From Chloranthus sessilifolius (lineage: Eukaryota; Streptophyta; Magnoliopsida; Chloranthales; Chloranthaceae): DNA of 64,000 nt. Of the stretch, positions 34,908 through 45,477 are shown one piece after another; position 1 is the stretch's first letter, and each line of letters opens with the position of its first letter. The DNA lies in assembly GCA_021018995.1 (NCBI GenBank), contig CM037588.1, positions 137,389,725-137,453,724 of the forward strand. The letters are read 5' to 3'. The notes beneath the pieces are model-generated. The model was not told where the DNA came from, did no database searches, and was given only the letters and a program-made list of their open reading frames with translations. A program made the position numbers and the translations under genes.

Positions 34908-36533
34908 TCAGTCCCCAGGATCACGGAGATGCATCGCCTCAATCTGTAACTGGGTGATCAGCTCAAACATTGGTTTGAGTCTTTGCCCATTAACTTTACA
35001 AATGCGATTGTCAATAAGGCTCCTAATTTCAATGGCACCATGCGCACTAATGGATACTACCTGAAATGGGCCTTCCCATCGAGATTTTAATTTTCCCGGG
35101 TGGAGCTTCAGTCGGGAATTGAATAACCAAACTTTTTGGCCAACGTAAAATTCTTTTCGAGAAATGGATGCATCATGCAGCTTTTTATACCTTTCCTTGT
35201 ACATTTTCGAATTCTCATACGCTTCGTAGCGTAATTCCTCCAATTCATTCAATTGCAATCGGCGATGCGACCCGGCTGCTTGCATGTCAGAATTAAATCT
35301 TTTTATCGCCCAGAATGCTTTATGCTCCAATTCGACAGGAAGATGGCAAGCTTTCCCGTAAACAATTCAAAACGGAGACATTCCAATCGGAGTCTTGAAT
35401 GCGGTCCGATATGCCCACAGAGCCTCTGAGAGCCGGTTTGACCAATCTTTTCTATCCGGTCGGACCGTTTTTTCTAGAATTCGCTTAATTTCCCGATTAG
35501 ACACTTCCACCTGACCGCTAGTCTGTGGATGGTACGGCGTAGCAACTTTGTGAGTGACGCCGTACTTCTTCATTAAGGTGGCAAAATGGCTATTACAAAA
35601 ATGCGAACCGCCATCGCTGATGATTGCTCTTGGAATCCCGAATCGGGTAAACACATTGTCTCTGAGGAATTTGACCACAACCTTATGATCATTCGATCGG
35701 GTTGCCACAGCTTCTATCCATTTCGAGACATAATCAACAGCCACTAGAATATATGAAAACCCAAAGGATGGGGGAAAAGGACCCATAAAGTCAATCCCCC
35801 AAACATAAAAAATTTCAACAATCAGAATTGGATTAAGGGGCATCATATTCCGTTTTGAAATATTGCCAAGCTGTTGACATCGTCGACATTCCTTGCAAAA
35901 TTGAGCAGCGTCACGAAAGATGGAGGGCCAGTAGAATCCGCTTTGAAGGATCTTCTGGGCGGTCTTCTGTCCTCCGAAATGGCCGCCACAGGCCCCAGCA
36001 TGACACAAGTATAGGACGCTCATTTGCTCCTCTTCGGGTACACATCTCCTGATGATCTGATCTGAGCAGAATTTGAACAAACATGGTTCATCCCAAAAAT
36101 AGTATTTTATTTGGGAGAAAAAGAGATTCTTATCATTCTTACCCCACTCAGTGGGGATTCTGCCAGTAACCAGATAATTCACAATGTTCGTAAACCATGG
36201 AACCTTTGCATAAGCTACATCAATTGCTAGCAAATGTTCATCCGGAAACGTATCACGGATGATCTCAGGTATTGCAGATTCTTCAGGTAGAATTCTCGAC
36301 AAATGATCAGCCACCACGTTCTCAACACCCTTCTTATCCTTAATCTCGAAATTGAACTCTTGGAGCAGAAGGATCCAACGGATTAATCTCGGTTTAGTAT
36401 CCTTCTTTGCTAGAAGATATTTCAGGAATGATCCGAAAAGACCACTATTTTTGATCCAAGTAAATAGGAACGAAACTTGTCGAGCATACACCATAATAAT
36501 TCTTTCTGGTGGTGTAATTGAGTTGGGCATCAA
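34908..36533 (-). pseudogene. pol: Athila C RNase H end and integrase
   Basis: The frame from 36533 begins in the RNase H tail ([21 protein letters not shown]) and holds a complete integrase. The zinc region is [20 protein letters not shown] with CKECRRCQ. The core has all three catalytic acids in context ([30 protein letters not shown]). After one TGA at 35368-35370 the same frame continues into the C-terminal domain (KVWLFNSRLKLHPGKLKSRWEGPFQV). The stop fits a CGA-to-TGA change. Apart from it, integrase looks functional, in contrast to the ruined reverse transcriptase upstream. Confidence 0.9.
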
Positions 36534-36583
36534 TTAATGACTTGCTAGCATAATAAATTACGGGTAATTTATTCACCCTCACC

Positions 36584-37790
36584 CTAGGACGGCTCAATTC
36601 GTAATCGATGCATCACACATGAGTTGAATGGGAGAGAATAATCCTGGTGGATGATTGGTGCATTGGATAAGAGCTCTCGCAATTTCAAAATGCTTGCATG
36701 CGTCCTCAAGAATTCAAAAGGAACATCTTTGCCAAGCAAGGTGCACAATGGTTTAGCCACCTTGTTGAAATCCTTAATAAACCTTCGATAAAATCTGCAT
36801 GACCCAAAAATGACCGAATTTGTCGAACATGTTGGGTGGTGGCAAGTTAGCAATTAGATCAACTTTGCTCTATCCACCTCGATTCCTTTCGTGAGACGAT
36901 GTGCCCCAGAACAATCCTTGTTTAACCATAAAATGGCTCTTCTCCTAAGAACAAGTTTGGAGTCAACACAACGTTGCATCACTTGTGAAAGATGATTCAA
37001 CAAGAATCAAAGGTTCTCCCAAAACCGAGATGTCCATGAATACTTCAATGAATTTGTCGATCATATCGAAAATATGGCCAACATACACCGTTGAAATGTG
37101 GCGGGTGGCATTACATAGGCCGAATGGCATCTGCGGTATGCAAACGCATCTATAAGGGCATGTGAACGTTGTTTTTCTTGATCAGGGTAGACAGCACTTG
37201 ATTGTATCCGAATACCCATCAAGAAAACGGTAAAAACTCTTGCCCACTAACTTCTCAAGGATTTGATCAATGAGCGGAAGGAAAATGATCCTTTACGGTG
37301 GCGGCGTTTAATTTTCGAAAGTCAATGCAGACCGCCATCCAAGAGTTTCTAGTGGGGACCAATTCTCCTTGCATTTCCTTCACGGTGATTAGGACTTTTT
37401 GAACAATTTGGATGGACTAACCCATTCACTATCGAAATCGGATAGATGATTCCAGATCAAGGAGTTTAATGACTTCTTTAGAACGACTTCTTGCATGTTT
37501 GGATTAAGTCGCCGCTGTGGTTCCCTTGAAGGTTTACTCTCATCTTCCAAATGTATTTTATGCATACATACCGATGGGTCAATCCCTTTGAGGTCAGTGA
37601 GAGTCCAACCGATAGCTTCCTTGTGCTCTTCGACCTTCAACAACTGCTTTTTCTTGTTCGAGACAACGTGGATGAGATTATTATCGAAGTGTTTCATGAG
37701 GTCCCGAAAAGCATACTTGAGGGACTCGCAATTGTTTCAATTCCACAAGTGGTGGTTGCTCAAGTGATGGAGGCAACACGTCCTCCACCT
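36584..37790 (-). pseudogene. pol: Athila C reverse transcriptase and RNase H, heavily frameshifted
   Basis: Pieces in different frames are recognisable: GWTLTDLKGIDPSVCMHKIHLE and SREPQRRLNPNMQEVV (37697-37550), WVSPSK, CIDFRKLN, a damaged GYNQ segment, VFMD followed directly by ISVF (one Asp of the catalytic F-M-D-D box lost, about 37050), and FYRRFIKDFNKVAKPLCTLLGKD (36840-36770). Many small indels break the frame, so no enzyme can be made. This damage is far greater than the LTR divergence suggests. Confidence 0.85.
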
Positions 37791-37804
37791 CAACAGTAAT
37801 GATT

Positions 37805-38909
37805 CTATCTGTGCACACTCGCATCTAAGTGATCATCCCGGTATGATGAGCTAGACTCTCTCTCGTGGGACTGCTTCTCTTCCGATTCTTTCTCTTCATA
37901 GATGGCCAACAAAGCATTTTCAAATTCCTCTTTGGTAAGCATTGAAGGTAATGCCTCATCTACCACTTCATCTATCTGATCGATGTAAAACATTCGACTT
38001 CATCCTCGTTTGGGAAATGGTTCATCGCATGGAAGATATTCAATCGAACCTTCATGTTTCCAAAAGAAATGTCCATGACTCCTGTTCGACAATTAATGCA
38101 CGTTGCTTGGTCAGAAGCGAGAAACGGACGTCCCAAGGATGATGGGGACTTGATTAAGTGACTGTGTGTCCATGTCCAAAACAACAAAATCCTTTGGAAA
38201 GACAAACTTATCTATTCCAACCAAGACATCCTCAATAACGCCCCTCGGCGTCTTCCGATCTATCCGCGGTTGCAGGTGTGACCGTTAGGGTCTCAATTCA
38301 CCCAGTCCGAGTTTCTCGTACAATGAATATGGGATTAAATTAACACTGGCTCCTAAATCCAATAACGCTTTCCCAACTGGTTGCCCACCAATGACACATG
38401 GAACAGTAGGAACTCCAGGGTCTTTTAGTTTTGTGGGTTTCCAATTGCAATATAGAATCGACGTGATTAGTCAAGAACACTTTCCTCGAAACATGATTAC
38501 GTGCCTTTCTCTTAGTGCATAAATCTTTGAAAAACTTTGCATACTCAGGCACTTGCTTGATTGTTTCAAGCAATGGAAGGTTTATCTTTACTTGCTTAAA
38601 TGTTTCGAAAATATCTTCCATTTTTGTGGGTCCCTTTCCCATTCTTGATGGAGGAGTTAGGCATTGAGGAAATGGTGCCTTTGGGACAAAAGGTGCGGTT
38701 CCCTTCCTAATCTTGTCCTTGTTGGATGTTGAGGGAGACTCATCCTCTATCACCTTTTCTTCTTTTCTCTTCTTTCTTCCTTCTCTTTTCTTCTCTCTCC
38801 GCTCTTCTCTCTGACTCTTTCTTTTTATCTGCTTCCTACTCTTTGTCTGCTTCACCTTCTTCCTCTGCTTCCACAGGCAATTCCACTTGATTATGAACTT
38901 CCCGTCCAC
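37805..38909 (-). pseudogene. pol: Athila C protease region
   Basis: Frames from 38909 include a Lys/Glu-rich linker, MEDIFETFKQVKINLPLLETI, and then, in another frame at 38400-38330, the active-site segment CVIGGQPVGKALLDLGASVNL (D-L-G-A). Next come IILGRPFLASDQAT, MDISFGNMKVRLNIFHAMN and an acidic linker (EVVDEALPSMLTKEEFENALLA). Order and motifs match the protease of element B (59197-60119). Several frameshifts are present. Confidence 0.85.
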
Positions 38910-40476
38910 TTCGCAACACAGTAACAGCTTTCAACTGTTGACTATTTAATGGTCCTTCATCAGATGATGCTTGGCCGCGAGGATTGTTGATGGGTTGGCT
39001 GGGAAGCTTACCCTCCTCTCGTCGACTCAGTTGATTTGCCAATTGACTGACTTGGTCAATTATCATCTGTTGAAAGGATTGCATACTGCGCATTACCTTT
39101 TCTTCCAGATCAGAATCCTTTGAAGTGCTTGTATGAGATTGATTAGGATTCTGATTGAAATTCTGATTTTTCCGGAAATCAGAATTTGGATGAGAATATG
39201 GAGCATTCTGGTGAAAGTTAGAATTCTGGTGAAAATTAGAATTCTCAAAATTGTGGACGGAAATTTTCTTGAAAATTTTGTGGAAAAACTTGTTGTCCAT
39301 TCAGAGATTGGTTCGGTATTGCTTGGTTGACTGACCAATTTGGTTTGATCCACTCCATCCTAAGTTGGGGTGATTTTTCCACTGGGTTGTAGGTATAGTA
39401 CACGTTTCTACCTTGCGATAAGATTGAGTGACATTTATCTCGCTCGGAAGAGTAGATTCATCAGAAGGAATGTCAAGGTAGTTGGGCACTCATTAGCCAT
39501 ATGACCCGGTGTTCACAAATTGAGCATACTTGGGGGTGACAGAACTTTAGCTTGCTTGGTTGCCTATCAACATGTTGATCTGTTTGGATGACAAAGATAT
39601 CAACCTTGGTTGATAGATCAGAGTTATTATTGTTGACCTCATACAATCCGGTTTTCGTCAACACATGAGATTTAGGTGCTAAGTCCAAAGTGGTTCGCCC
39701 CAGTGTCGCACTTTGTATCGAGGTTTGATACAATTTCTCAAACAATGCCCACAACTCATCGGCCTCTTTCGTGGCACAAGATCCACCGCAAGATGCATCA
39801 ACCATGCGTCTTTCTTCAGGAATCACCCATTGTAGAAACTTTGGACTTGTTGCCACCTTGGAACTTGATGGTTAGGGCAACCGATTAACTCCTTAAAACG
39901 CGTTCCCAAAGATTCATGGAATGTCTCTGTAGGTTGTTGGGAAAAGAAAAGGATCTTTTGACGCATCTCAATGGCTTTAGTCATGGGAAAATACTTTTTG
40001 AGGAACTGACGATGTAGCTCGGCCCAACTCTGAATAGATTGCGGTTCTAAAGAATAGAACCACGTTTTTGCCTTGTCTCTTAAAGAGAACGGAAAGAGTC
40101 GGAGCTTCGCTATCTCATCAGTAACATTGTGGACTCTGAACATTTTGCATACCCCAGTGAACTCGTTCAGATGAACGTGCGGATTTTCATTTGCCAAACC
40201 ATGGAATATTGGTAGCATTTGAATCATTGCTGATTTGAATTCATAATGATTCCCGGGAATGGGAGCATGCATGATACACTCCTGATCCTCGTAAAAACCA
40301 GGATCATTATAGTATTCAAGTGTTCTAGGTCCCCCATAGTAATTATTGTTCCCATTATTTCCATTATTCACATTGTTGCCATTCTGATTGTTGTTTTCAT
40401 TCATTTCTTGCTCTTGATTAGCCATGGTATCAGTAGGATGATACTGATTCCTTTGGATTCTAAGGTTGTCTCGCAA
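38836..40476 (-). pseudogene. gag: Athila C gag
   Basis: A frame of 217 codons (40476-39823) encodes an Asn/Gln-rich N terminus and the capsid (SAMIQMLPIFHGLANENPH, LRLFPFSLRDKAKTWFYSLE, RQFLKKYFPMTKAIEMRQKI, QVPRWQQVQSFYNG). It continues in a second frame with a partial knuckle (CSICEH, the remaining Cys and His lost to a frameshift) and an Asn/Phe-rich tail with QLANQLSRREEGKLPSQP and VTVLRSGREV. The natural start may be the ATG of MANQEQ at about 40425 or further upstream in the leader. Confidence 0.9.
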
Positions 40477-40500
40477 AGATCGTTCTCGATCTCGGATTAA

Positions 40501-41499
40501 GCGGTAGCAAATGTGGGTGATGAGAACGAGTAAAGCTCATACACCACACCCACAATCAAAGGTTTGAAGAACCCAAAATAAGTCCTTAAACAGACTCAAT
40601 CGATTGAGACAGTGGTCTCAATAGATGGACAGAAGCACAAAAAATTTCTCACAAATGACTTGTCAGTCAATCGATTGAGGGGATACTCTCAATCGATTGA
40701 GGTCCCAAAAGTCAGAAAGCACCCAGAATATCAGCAAAAGACTTTGTCAGTCAATCGATTGAGAGACTTATCCCAATCGATGAGGTTCAAAGATTAAAAA
40801 CACACAAGAATTCTGTCAATTGATTGACACAGGAATGTCAATCGATTGAGAAAAGAGTAGAGAGCACACAGAAAGTGGCTCAGTATCAATCGATTGAGAA
40901 TGTAGCTTCAATCGATTGAATGCTGCTACGAACAGAGAGCAAAGTAAGAAGGAAAAGGAAAGAAGACCACTCAATTTTTATTTTTATTTTTATTATTATT
41001 ATTATTATTATTTTTTTTTTTTTTTAAATTCAGAAAAAATAAAAATAAAATCTAAATTTGAAAATTAGAAATTAGAAATTAAAAACCTAAAAAAAATCTT
41101 TCCTAAAAGAAAACTTCTAAACTAAGAATATAAATTTCCTAAAAAAAAAAATGAATAACCAATTTTTAGAAAATCCTAAAATTTCTAAAAGTGGAAAATA
41201 ATAAAAAAAAAGAAAAACTTCTAAACTAAGAACTTCTGAAAACCTAAACTTCCTAAAGAATATCACAAAATCTAATCTAAGAAAGAAAATTAGGGAAAGA
41301 AAATTTTTTTTATTTTTATTTTTATTTTTATTATTTTCAAGTTTGTCAATCGATTGACAGAGTTGAGTCAATCGATTGAGGCACAATTATTGCCAAAAAC
41401 ACACATCCTCAATCGATTGAGAAACAAGTCTCAATCGATTGACTGTTATAAAAACAAAAAAAAATCTCTAATCGGAATTTACTCAAAATTTCGCCGATT
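40501..41499 (-). repeat. Athila C leader with palindrome pairs
   Basis: The AT-rich leader between primer site and gag carries palindrome pairs at 40595-40628, 40668-40701, 40748-40783, 40816-40849, 40887-40920, 41345-41379 and 41409-41442. Several have the 10-bp spacer. Between them lie A/T-rich runs (40975-41340) with repeated CTAAACTTCC and GAAAAT words. No coding content was seen. Confidence 0.85.
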
Positions 41500-41517
41500 T
41501 CCCCGGCAACGGCGCCA
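41500..41517 (-). other. Primer binding site of Athila C (tRNA-Asp, perfect)
   Basis: The minus strand reads TGGCGCCGTTGCCGGGGA, an exact complement of the 3' end of plant tRNA-Asp, six bases inside the 5' LTR. It is the best preserved of the four Athila-type primer sites in this window. Confidence 0.95.
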
Positions 41518-41523
41518 AAAACT

Positions 41524-42818
41524 TGATCAATTTTAAATAAACCCTTGCAAGTGTACAAGATCTGTTCTAGTAAGGCAAGAACAAGGGTGTCGAACCCACA
41601 GGGAAATCTGAAATTTTATTCAATTCTTCCTAGAGATTTAGAAAATATCCCCGAGGAAGTACCAAGGATGATTTAATTTTACCAAGAGTTAACACTTTTC
41701 TAATTGCAAGAAAGAAAACAAATTAATCTAAAAATTATGTAATGAGAAATCTAAGAACAAATTTTAAAAACAAGATCAAGGAATTTGCTACCCCAGATTT
41801 ATACCCTTTTCTATTTTTAAACCCACAATTTTATGAACATCAACACACCATCATTCTAAGAGAAACATGACTAGTAATTAAGCGTGATCATTAACCCGGC
41901 ATACCCTATCTAAAAACAATGACTCAGCCTAATCGCGGTATGAATCATGTGAAAAGCATAGCGTATCTCATGGTATTTTAGATCAAAACACTAAAAACAG
42001 AATCACTACACTTTAAGAAAAACGATTTGATGATGAAATTATCAAACTATGGCATTAAACATAAAATATAGGTACTTATCTGGGGATCGCATCCTCCTTG
42101 ACCTCTGACCTTTAGCCTCTCATCCTTGTTGCAAGATCTTCAATTGTATTCAAAATCATTCCCAATGTAAAGAGCAAAGAAGGTGTAAAAAGAAGAACAC
42201 AATTTTACTACTCTCCGAAAACTCTCTTACAAAAGTCTCTAGTTATTACACAAATTTCTCTAATCAAAACTCTCTAAGAAATAAAAACTCTCTATTCAAA
42301 AAGCTCTCTCTCTCAAACAAAAACAACTCCCCCTCCTTTCAAAGCCGTAAGCCTCTTATTTATAATATCCGATTGAAACTAACCCTAATTGCCTCAATCG
42401 ATTGAGACAGAAGTCTCAATCGATTGACTTAGTGTTCGAATTCCCTTAGGACACTTCTGCCTTCATGACTCAATCGATTGAATTTTATGTCTCAATCGAT
42501 TGACTTTCTAGGGTTGAGTTTTTCTCCATCTGTCAATCGATTGACCATAATGCCTCAATCGATTGACTCTTCAATGCAAAGTCTCTCCTTTCTTGATGGA
42601 GGTTGATTCTCTTCATGGCTTTCAATGCTTCTTTGGACCTTTTTGTCCGTATCTCTTTTTTTTAGCCTGTAATTTCCTTCTTTTATGTACTTTGAACGAT
42701 CTAGCTGTCAGAAACACCTGTAAACATCAAAACCTCACAACAACCATCAGATGCTTTCATTGAACAGCTAAATGTAGGATTTAAAGTGTGAATTATAGTC
42801 ATATTTCAACACCGATCA
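41524..42818 (-). repeat. Athila C 5' LTR
   Basis: Nearly identical to 28820-30105, with the same TATA box (plus 42357-42364) and three palindrome pairs (42393-42567). It starts at 42818 and is followed on the plus side by target copy GTGTG (42819-42823). Confidence 0.95.
42393..42567. promoter_or_regulatory. Three spaced TCAATCGATTGA pairs in Athila C 5' LTR
   Basis: The same three pairs as in the 3' LTR, all with both palindromes intact and 10-bp spacers, directly upstream of the promoter TATA box in sense orientation. Confidence 0.9.
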
Positions 42819-42823
42819 GTGTG
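42819..42823 (+). repeat. Target-site duplication of Athila C, right copy (GTGTG)
   Basis: Identical to 28815-28819. It is followed nine bases later by the CCCTACAG acceptor of the last PMD exon. Confidence 0.95.
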
Positions 42824-42964
42824 TCCCTACAGCGTGCTCGTGAAAAGGAATCACGTTCCCTTCTCAGCCGTATTTCTCAGGCGTGGACTCGGGTGGGGGA
42901 GACTCATACTTTTCAAAGTGCGAGCCGACGCCGGAAGAAGTGGAAGGGGGCTGCCCAGGACTAG

Positions 42965-43366
42965 TTTATTTTCTGCAAATTTGACATAATGAAACAGTTT
43001 AGACTTGGCTTTATTGAGGGATATGTAATAATAACAATTTTTGCTTCCTTTCTTTTTTTTGGATGGTTTATAATTTTTATGGTTTATATGAATGATTTAT
43101 TTGGGTATTTCTTCGCTTTTGCCTTTATGGTTTCTTCTTCCTTGGTTTGGAATGAGTCGGCATCCCTCCAATGATGGGGTGGACCATGCAGGTGGTTCTC
43201 CGTATATAACCTACGGGCAGTGCGTCATCCGGGGGCTTCCCATGGGTATGTGATTATGTGCACCTGTGGGCTGCCCTGAGATGAAGAAGTGGGTCAAGCA
43301 GAAACCTGTTCCCCCTTGGGAACAAAAATGGGCCAATGTGACGGGGGCTTTTGGACCGACCTTAAG
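42965..43366 (+). other. 3' untranslated region of the PMD gene and spacer
   Basis: After the TAG at 42962-42964 the sequence is T-rich to about 43150, then GC-richer. No domain was found. It ends at the palindrome cluster that precedes the second antisense gene. Confidence 0.5.
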
Positions 43367-43522
43367 CTGGCGATATATTATATACGCCGCAAATGTCCGA
43401 AAAAGTGCGTATATATTATATACGCCTGGCCAATCCATAGAAAAAATGGCCGGGCGTATATAATATATACGCCGGGCAAAATAGTTCAAAATTTGCCTTG
43501 GCGTATATAATATATACGCCTG
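43367..43522. promoter_or_regulatory. Palindrome cluster upstream of the second antisense gene
   Basis: Four copies of the GCGTATATA palindrome at 43367-43390, 43405-43428, 43450-43477 and 43499-43522, about 22-50 bp apart. Arms reach CCGGGCGTATATA in the third copy. A TATA-like TTTATAAT (43549) and a CT-rich leader follow, and the ATG is at 43665, so the cluster lies in promoter position. Confidence 0.8.
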
Positions 43523-43664
43523 CTATATTCTGGGCCGAGCGGGCTCTTTATAATCTTAGTTTGGCCCTTTTGCCCTTCTTTTTCTTCTTTTCCTTTCCTC
43601 TCTTTTTTTGGTGGGTCCATCGCCATACATTGACTGATTTTACCAAGAACATCTTTGTACGTCC

Positions 43665-45163
43665 ATGGACCCGCCTTTGAAAATGGGCCTAAGTTCTCAT
43701 ATGGGGCCCGATATACTTCCCTGTTTGGACTCGGGGCCCAGCTTTTTGCAAAAATGGCATGATAGTTTGGCTGAGAGCGAGCTTGCTATTCTGAATTACC
43801 TCGGGTTGTCCCGCCTTTCCCCTCTCCTTGCTGTTCCTTTGTTGCCCAACCTACTACGGGCGACTTTGGCGTCGTGCGACCATAGGGCCCATGTCTTTAA
43901 ATTTGGGTCTAGGGAGCTAACCCCAACTTTGGAAGAGCTAGCCTCCATCACGGGCCTGAAGATGCATCGAGGCCTTGCCAAAGTAGTGCCCAAACCGGGG
44001 TATGCAAAGGCGGTCCACGCTGTCCTCGACTTAAAAAAGGGTGGATACGAGAAATATTTCGCCGGAGGGCCCACCAGGTGTTCGGTGAAATTCCTGAGAG
44101 AACTTTTTGGTGTCTCGAGCCTTCGAGAGTTGCCTATTCGAGATCCCTTCAATGTAAAGGCCTTTTCCCTTTATTTGCTGTCGGAAGTTCTCTTCTTCAC
44201 TGGGGGTGAGAGCTTTTCCCTTGGACTATGTGATGTCTTGACCGAATTGGAGGGAGGTCGCTCATTGGTACACCTGGTCCTGGTGGAGATGTATCGAGGC
44301 TTGGATGCTGCGGCGTCGGGCCGGGTTGGGATTCTTAGCGGGAGTCCGCTCCTTGTTCAGATCTAGTTAGGTGAGCATTTGGCTATCATGGGGCCCGTGC
44401 CGAGATTCTGCTTGATAAGAGGGGATGTGGCTCGGGGCTTCGATCAAGTTCGAGGCGCCTTGTGGAGCGTCGAGAATTGAGCCTGGCTCGATGCGAGTGA
44501 CACCGGCAACTTCCCTGGATGGACGACACCTTTCCGATTGTCCGCTCTTGGGATTGTGAGGGTATAACACTTTTGGGGTTGACTGGTAGCACATACTACT
44601 TCCCATCTCGGGTGCTTTGTCAGTTTGGGTATACTCAACACGTGCCATGCTCTGTGAGGCCACCTTTGTGCTCTCTGATATTTTCTCGGGGTTCTCTTAG
44701 TGATCTCGACCGCATAGCCGCCCTCTGGGAGACCCGCCAATCAGCGCACATGTGCAGCTTAGTTCAAGGGGGCGTCGTCTCTCTTGATTACGAGGTTTGG
44801 CTGGTATCTTAGGAATTACTTGCTCCTAGCCCAGTTTCGGTAGACGTGATAGAGACGGGGCCTTGGCCATGCAAGGAAGCGATGCTTCGAACCAGGATCA
44901 AGTCTCTTTCTGTAGAGAGGCTGGCTTTGACCGAGACTTTGGGGAAAGAAAGGGGCAGAGCGGAGATTGCAGAAGTGAGAGCTGCCACAGCCGAGAGTGA
45001 GGTTCTTCGGTTGACTGGGCTTTTGACTGAGTCTCGCAGCGTAGCTGAAGCTTCATGGAGACGACAGAAGAGTCTTCATGGTAGGTGGATGTCTGATCGA
45101 AATGCTCGCGAGGACTCTCTGATTGCAGAGATTAGCGCTTTGAAGCGTGCTCCCTGCCCTTGA
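43665..45163 (+). pseudogene. Second antisense gene of Tat (DUF7745-like), with stops
   Basis: The first 233 codons are open from the ATG at 43665: MDPPLKMGLSSHMGPDILPC, SGPSFLQKWHDSL, ILNYLGLSRLSPLLAVPLLP, KFGSRELTPTLEELASITGL, GGPTRCSVKFLRELFGV and ALYLLSEVLFF-like leucine-rich helices. This pattern, recalled from plant proteins labelled DUF7745, occurs in antisense ORFs of Tat elements. The frame passes a TAG after LLVQI (44364-44366), shifts near 44510 into TFPIVRSWDCEGITLLGLTG, passes a stop at about 44810, and ends with a coiled coil (SVERLALTETLGKERGRAEI onward, 44846-45163). No catalytic motif was seen; function is unknown. No intron is needed. Confidence 0.75.
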
Positions 45164-45477
45164 CCTGTTCCTGCACATATCATAGATCATATACACGGAG
45201 GGGAGGAATGCCCCATAACAGAGATCTCTTTTTGGGTTATTTTTCTTCTTTTTTTTGTTGTTATATATATACAGATATATATTTTTTGTTTTTTCATCTG
45301 TAAAGAAAGCAGCAAAAATAGGAAGTGTGTCATGTCGTTATCTTTTTGGGACGTGACACTCCGCACGCAGTACTGTAAGAAATGGAATGAAATCTATACA
45401 TACATATATTTTTCATTTTTTGACTCTTTTTTCTTTCTTCGTACGTTTTGCAACGTAAGGCTTTTTTATGGAGATTT
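45164..45477. other. 3' flank of the second antisense gene
   Basis: AT-rich sequence with TA-rich runs (45262-45285) and no coding domain. It leads into the 62-bp repeat array. Confidence 0.5.

Larger units (their letters stand above)
28820..42818 (-). mobile_element. Athila C retrotransposon, complete, minus strand
   Basis: A 13,999-bp element with LTRs of 1286 and 1295 bp that are about 99% alike by eye (roughly ten substitutions plus short indels), a perfect tRNA-Asp primer site, polypurine tract and GTGTG target duplication. Reading the minus strand: 5' LTR, leader, gag, protease, reverse transcriptase (badly decayed), RNase H remnant, integrase, a long untranslated spacer with an intact third ORF, 3' LTR. 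This gene order with an extra ORF after pol is typical of Athila. Confidence 0.95.
26540..42964 (+). pseudogene. Plant mobile domain (PMD) protein gene, antisense cargo of Tat, eight exons
   Basis: Exons: 26540-26725, 26825-27502, 27578-27742, 27844-28215, 28308-28400, 28466-28582, 28673-28741 and 42833-42964. All introns are GT-AG and phase 0, giving about 603 codons. Exons 1-4 hold the domain (HTHMSNFGIVGQ, FRGGWFDLQRLVLYLPPM, TFHMAVAEMAFTPTDWSMIT, LLGKTLLSN, YLHFQPGLLLLQF, FWNLASVGPSRLLLDRRII), as in MAIN/MAIL-like and transposon PMD proteins. Exons 5-8 are acidic, then helical, with a basic end (SRRRKKWKG). Two TAG stops (exon 1 codon 23 and 27239-27241) break it. The 65-nt intron between exons 5 and 6 could instead reflect a frameshift. 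Athila C lies in intron 7. The gene opposes the Tat genes and has palindromes upstream. Confidence 0.85.
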
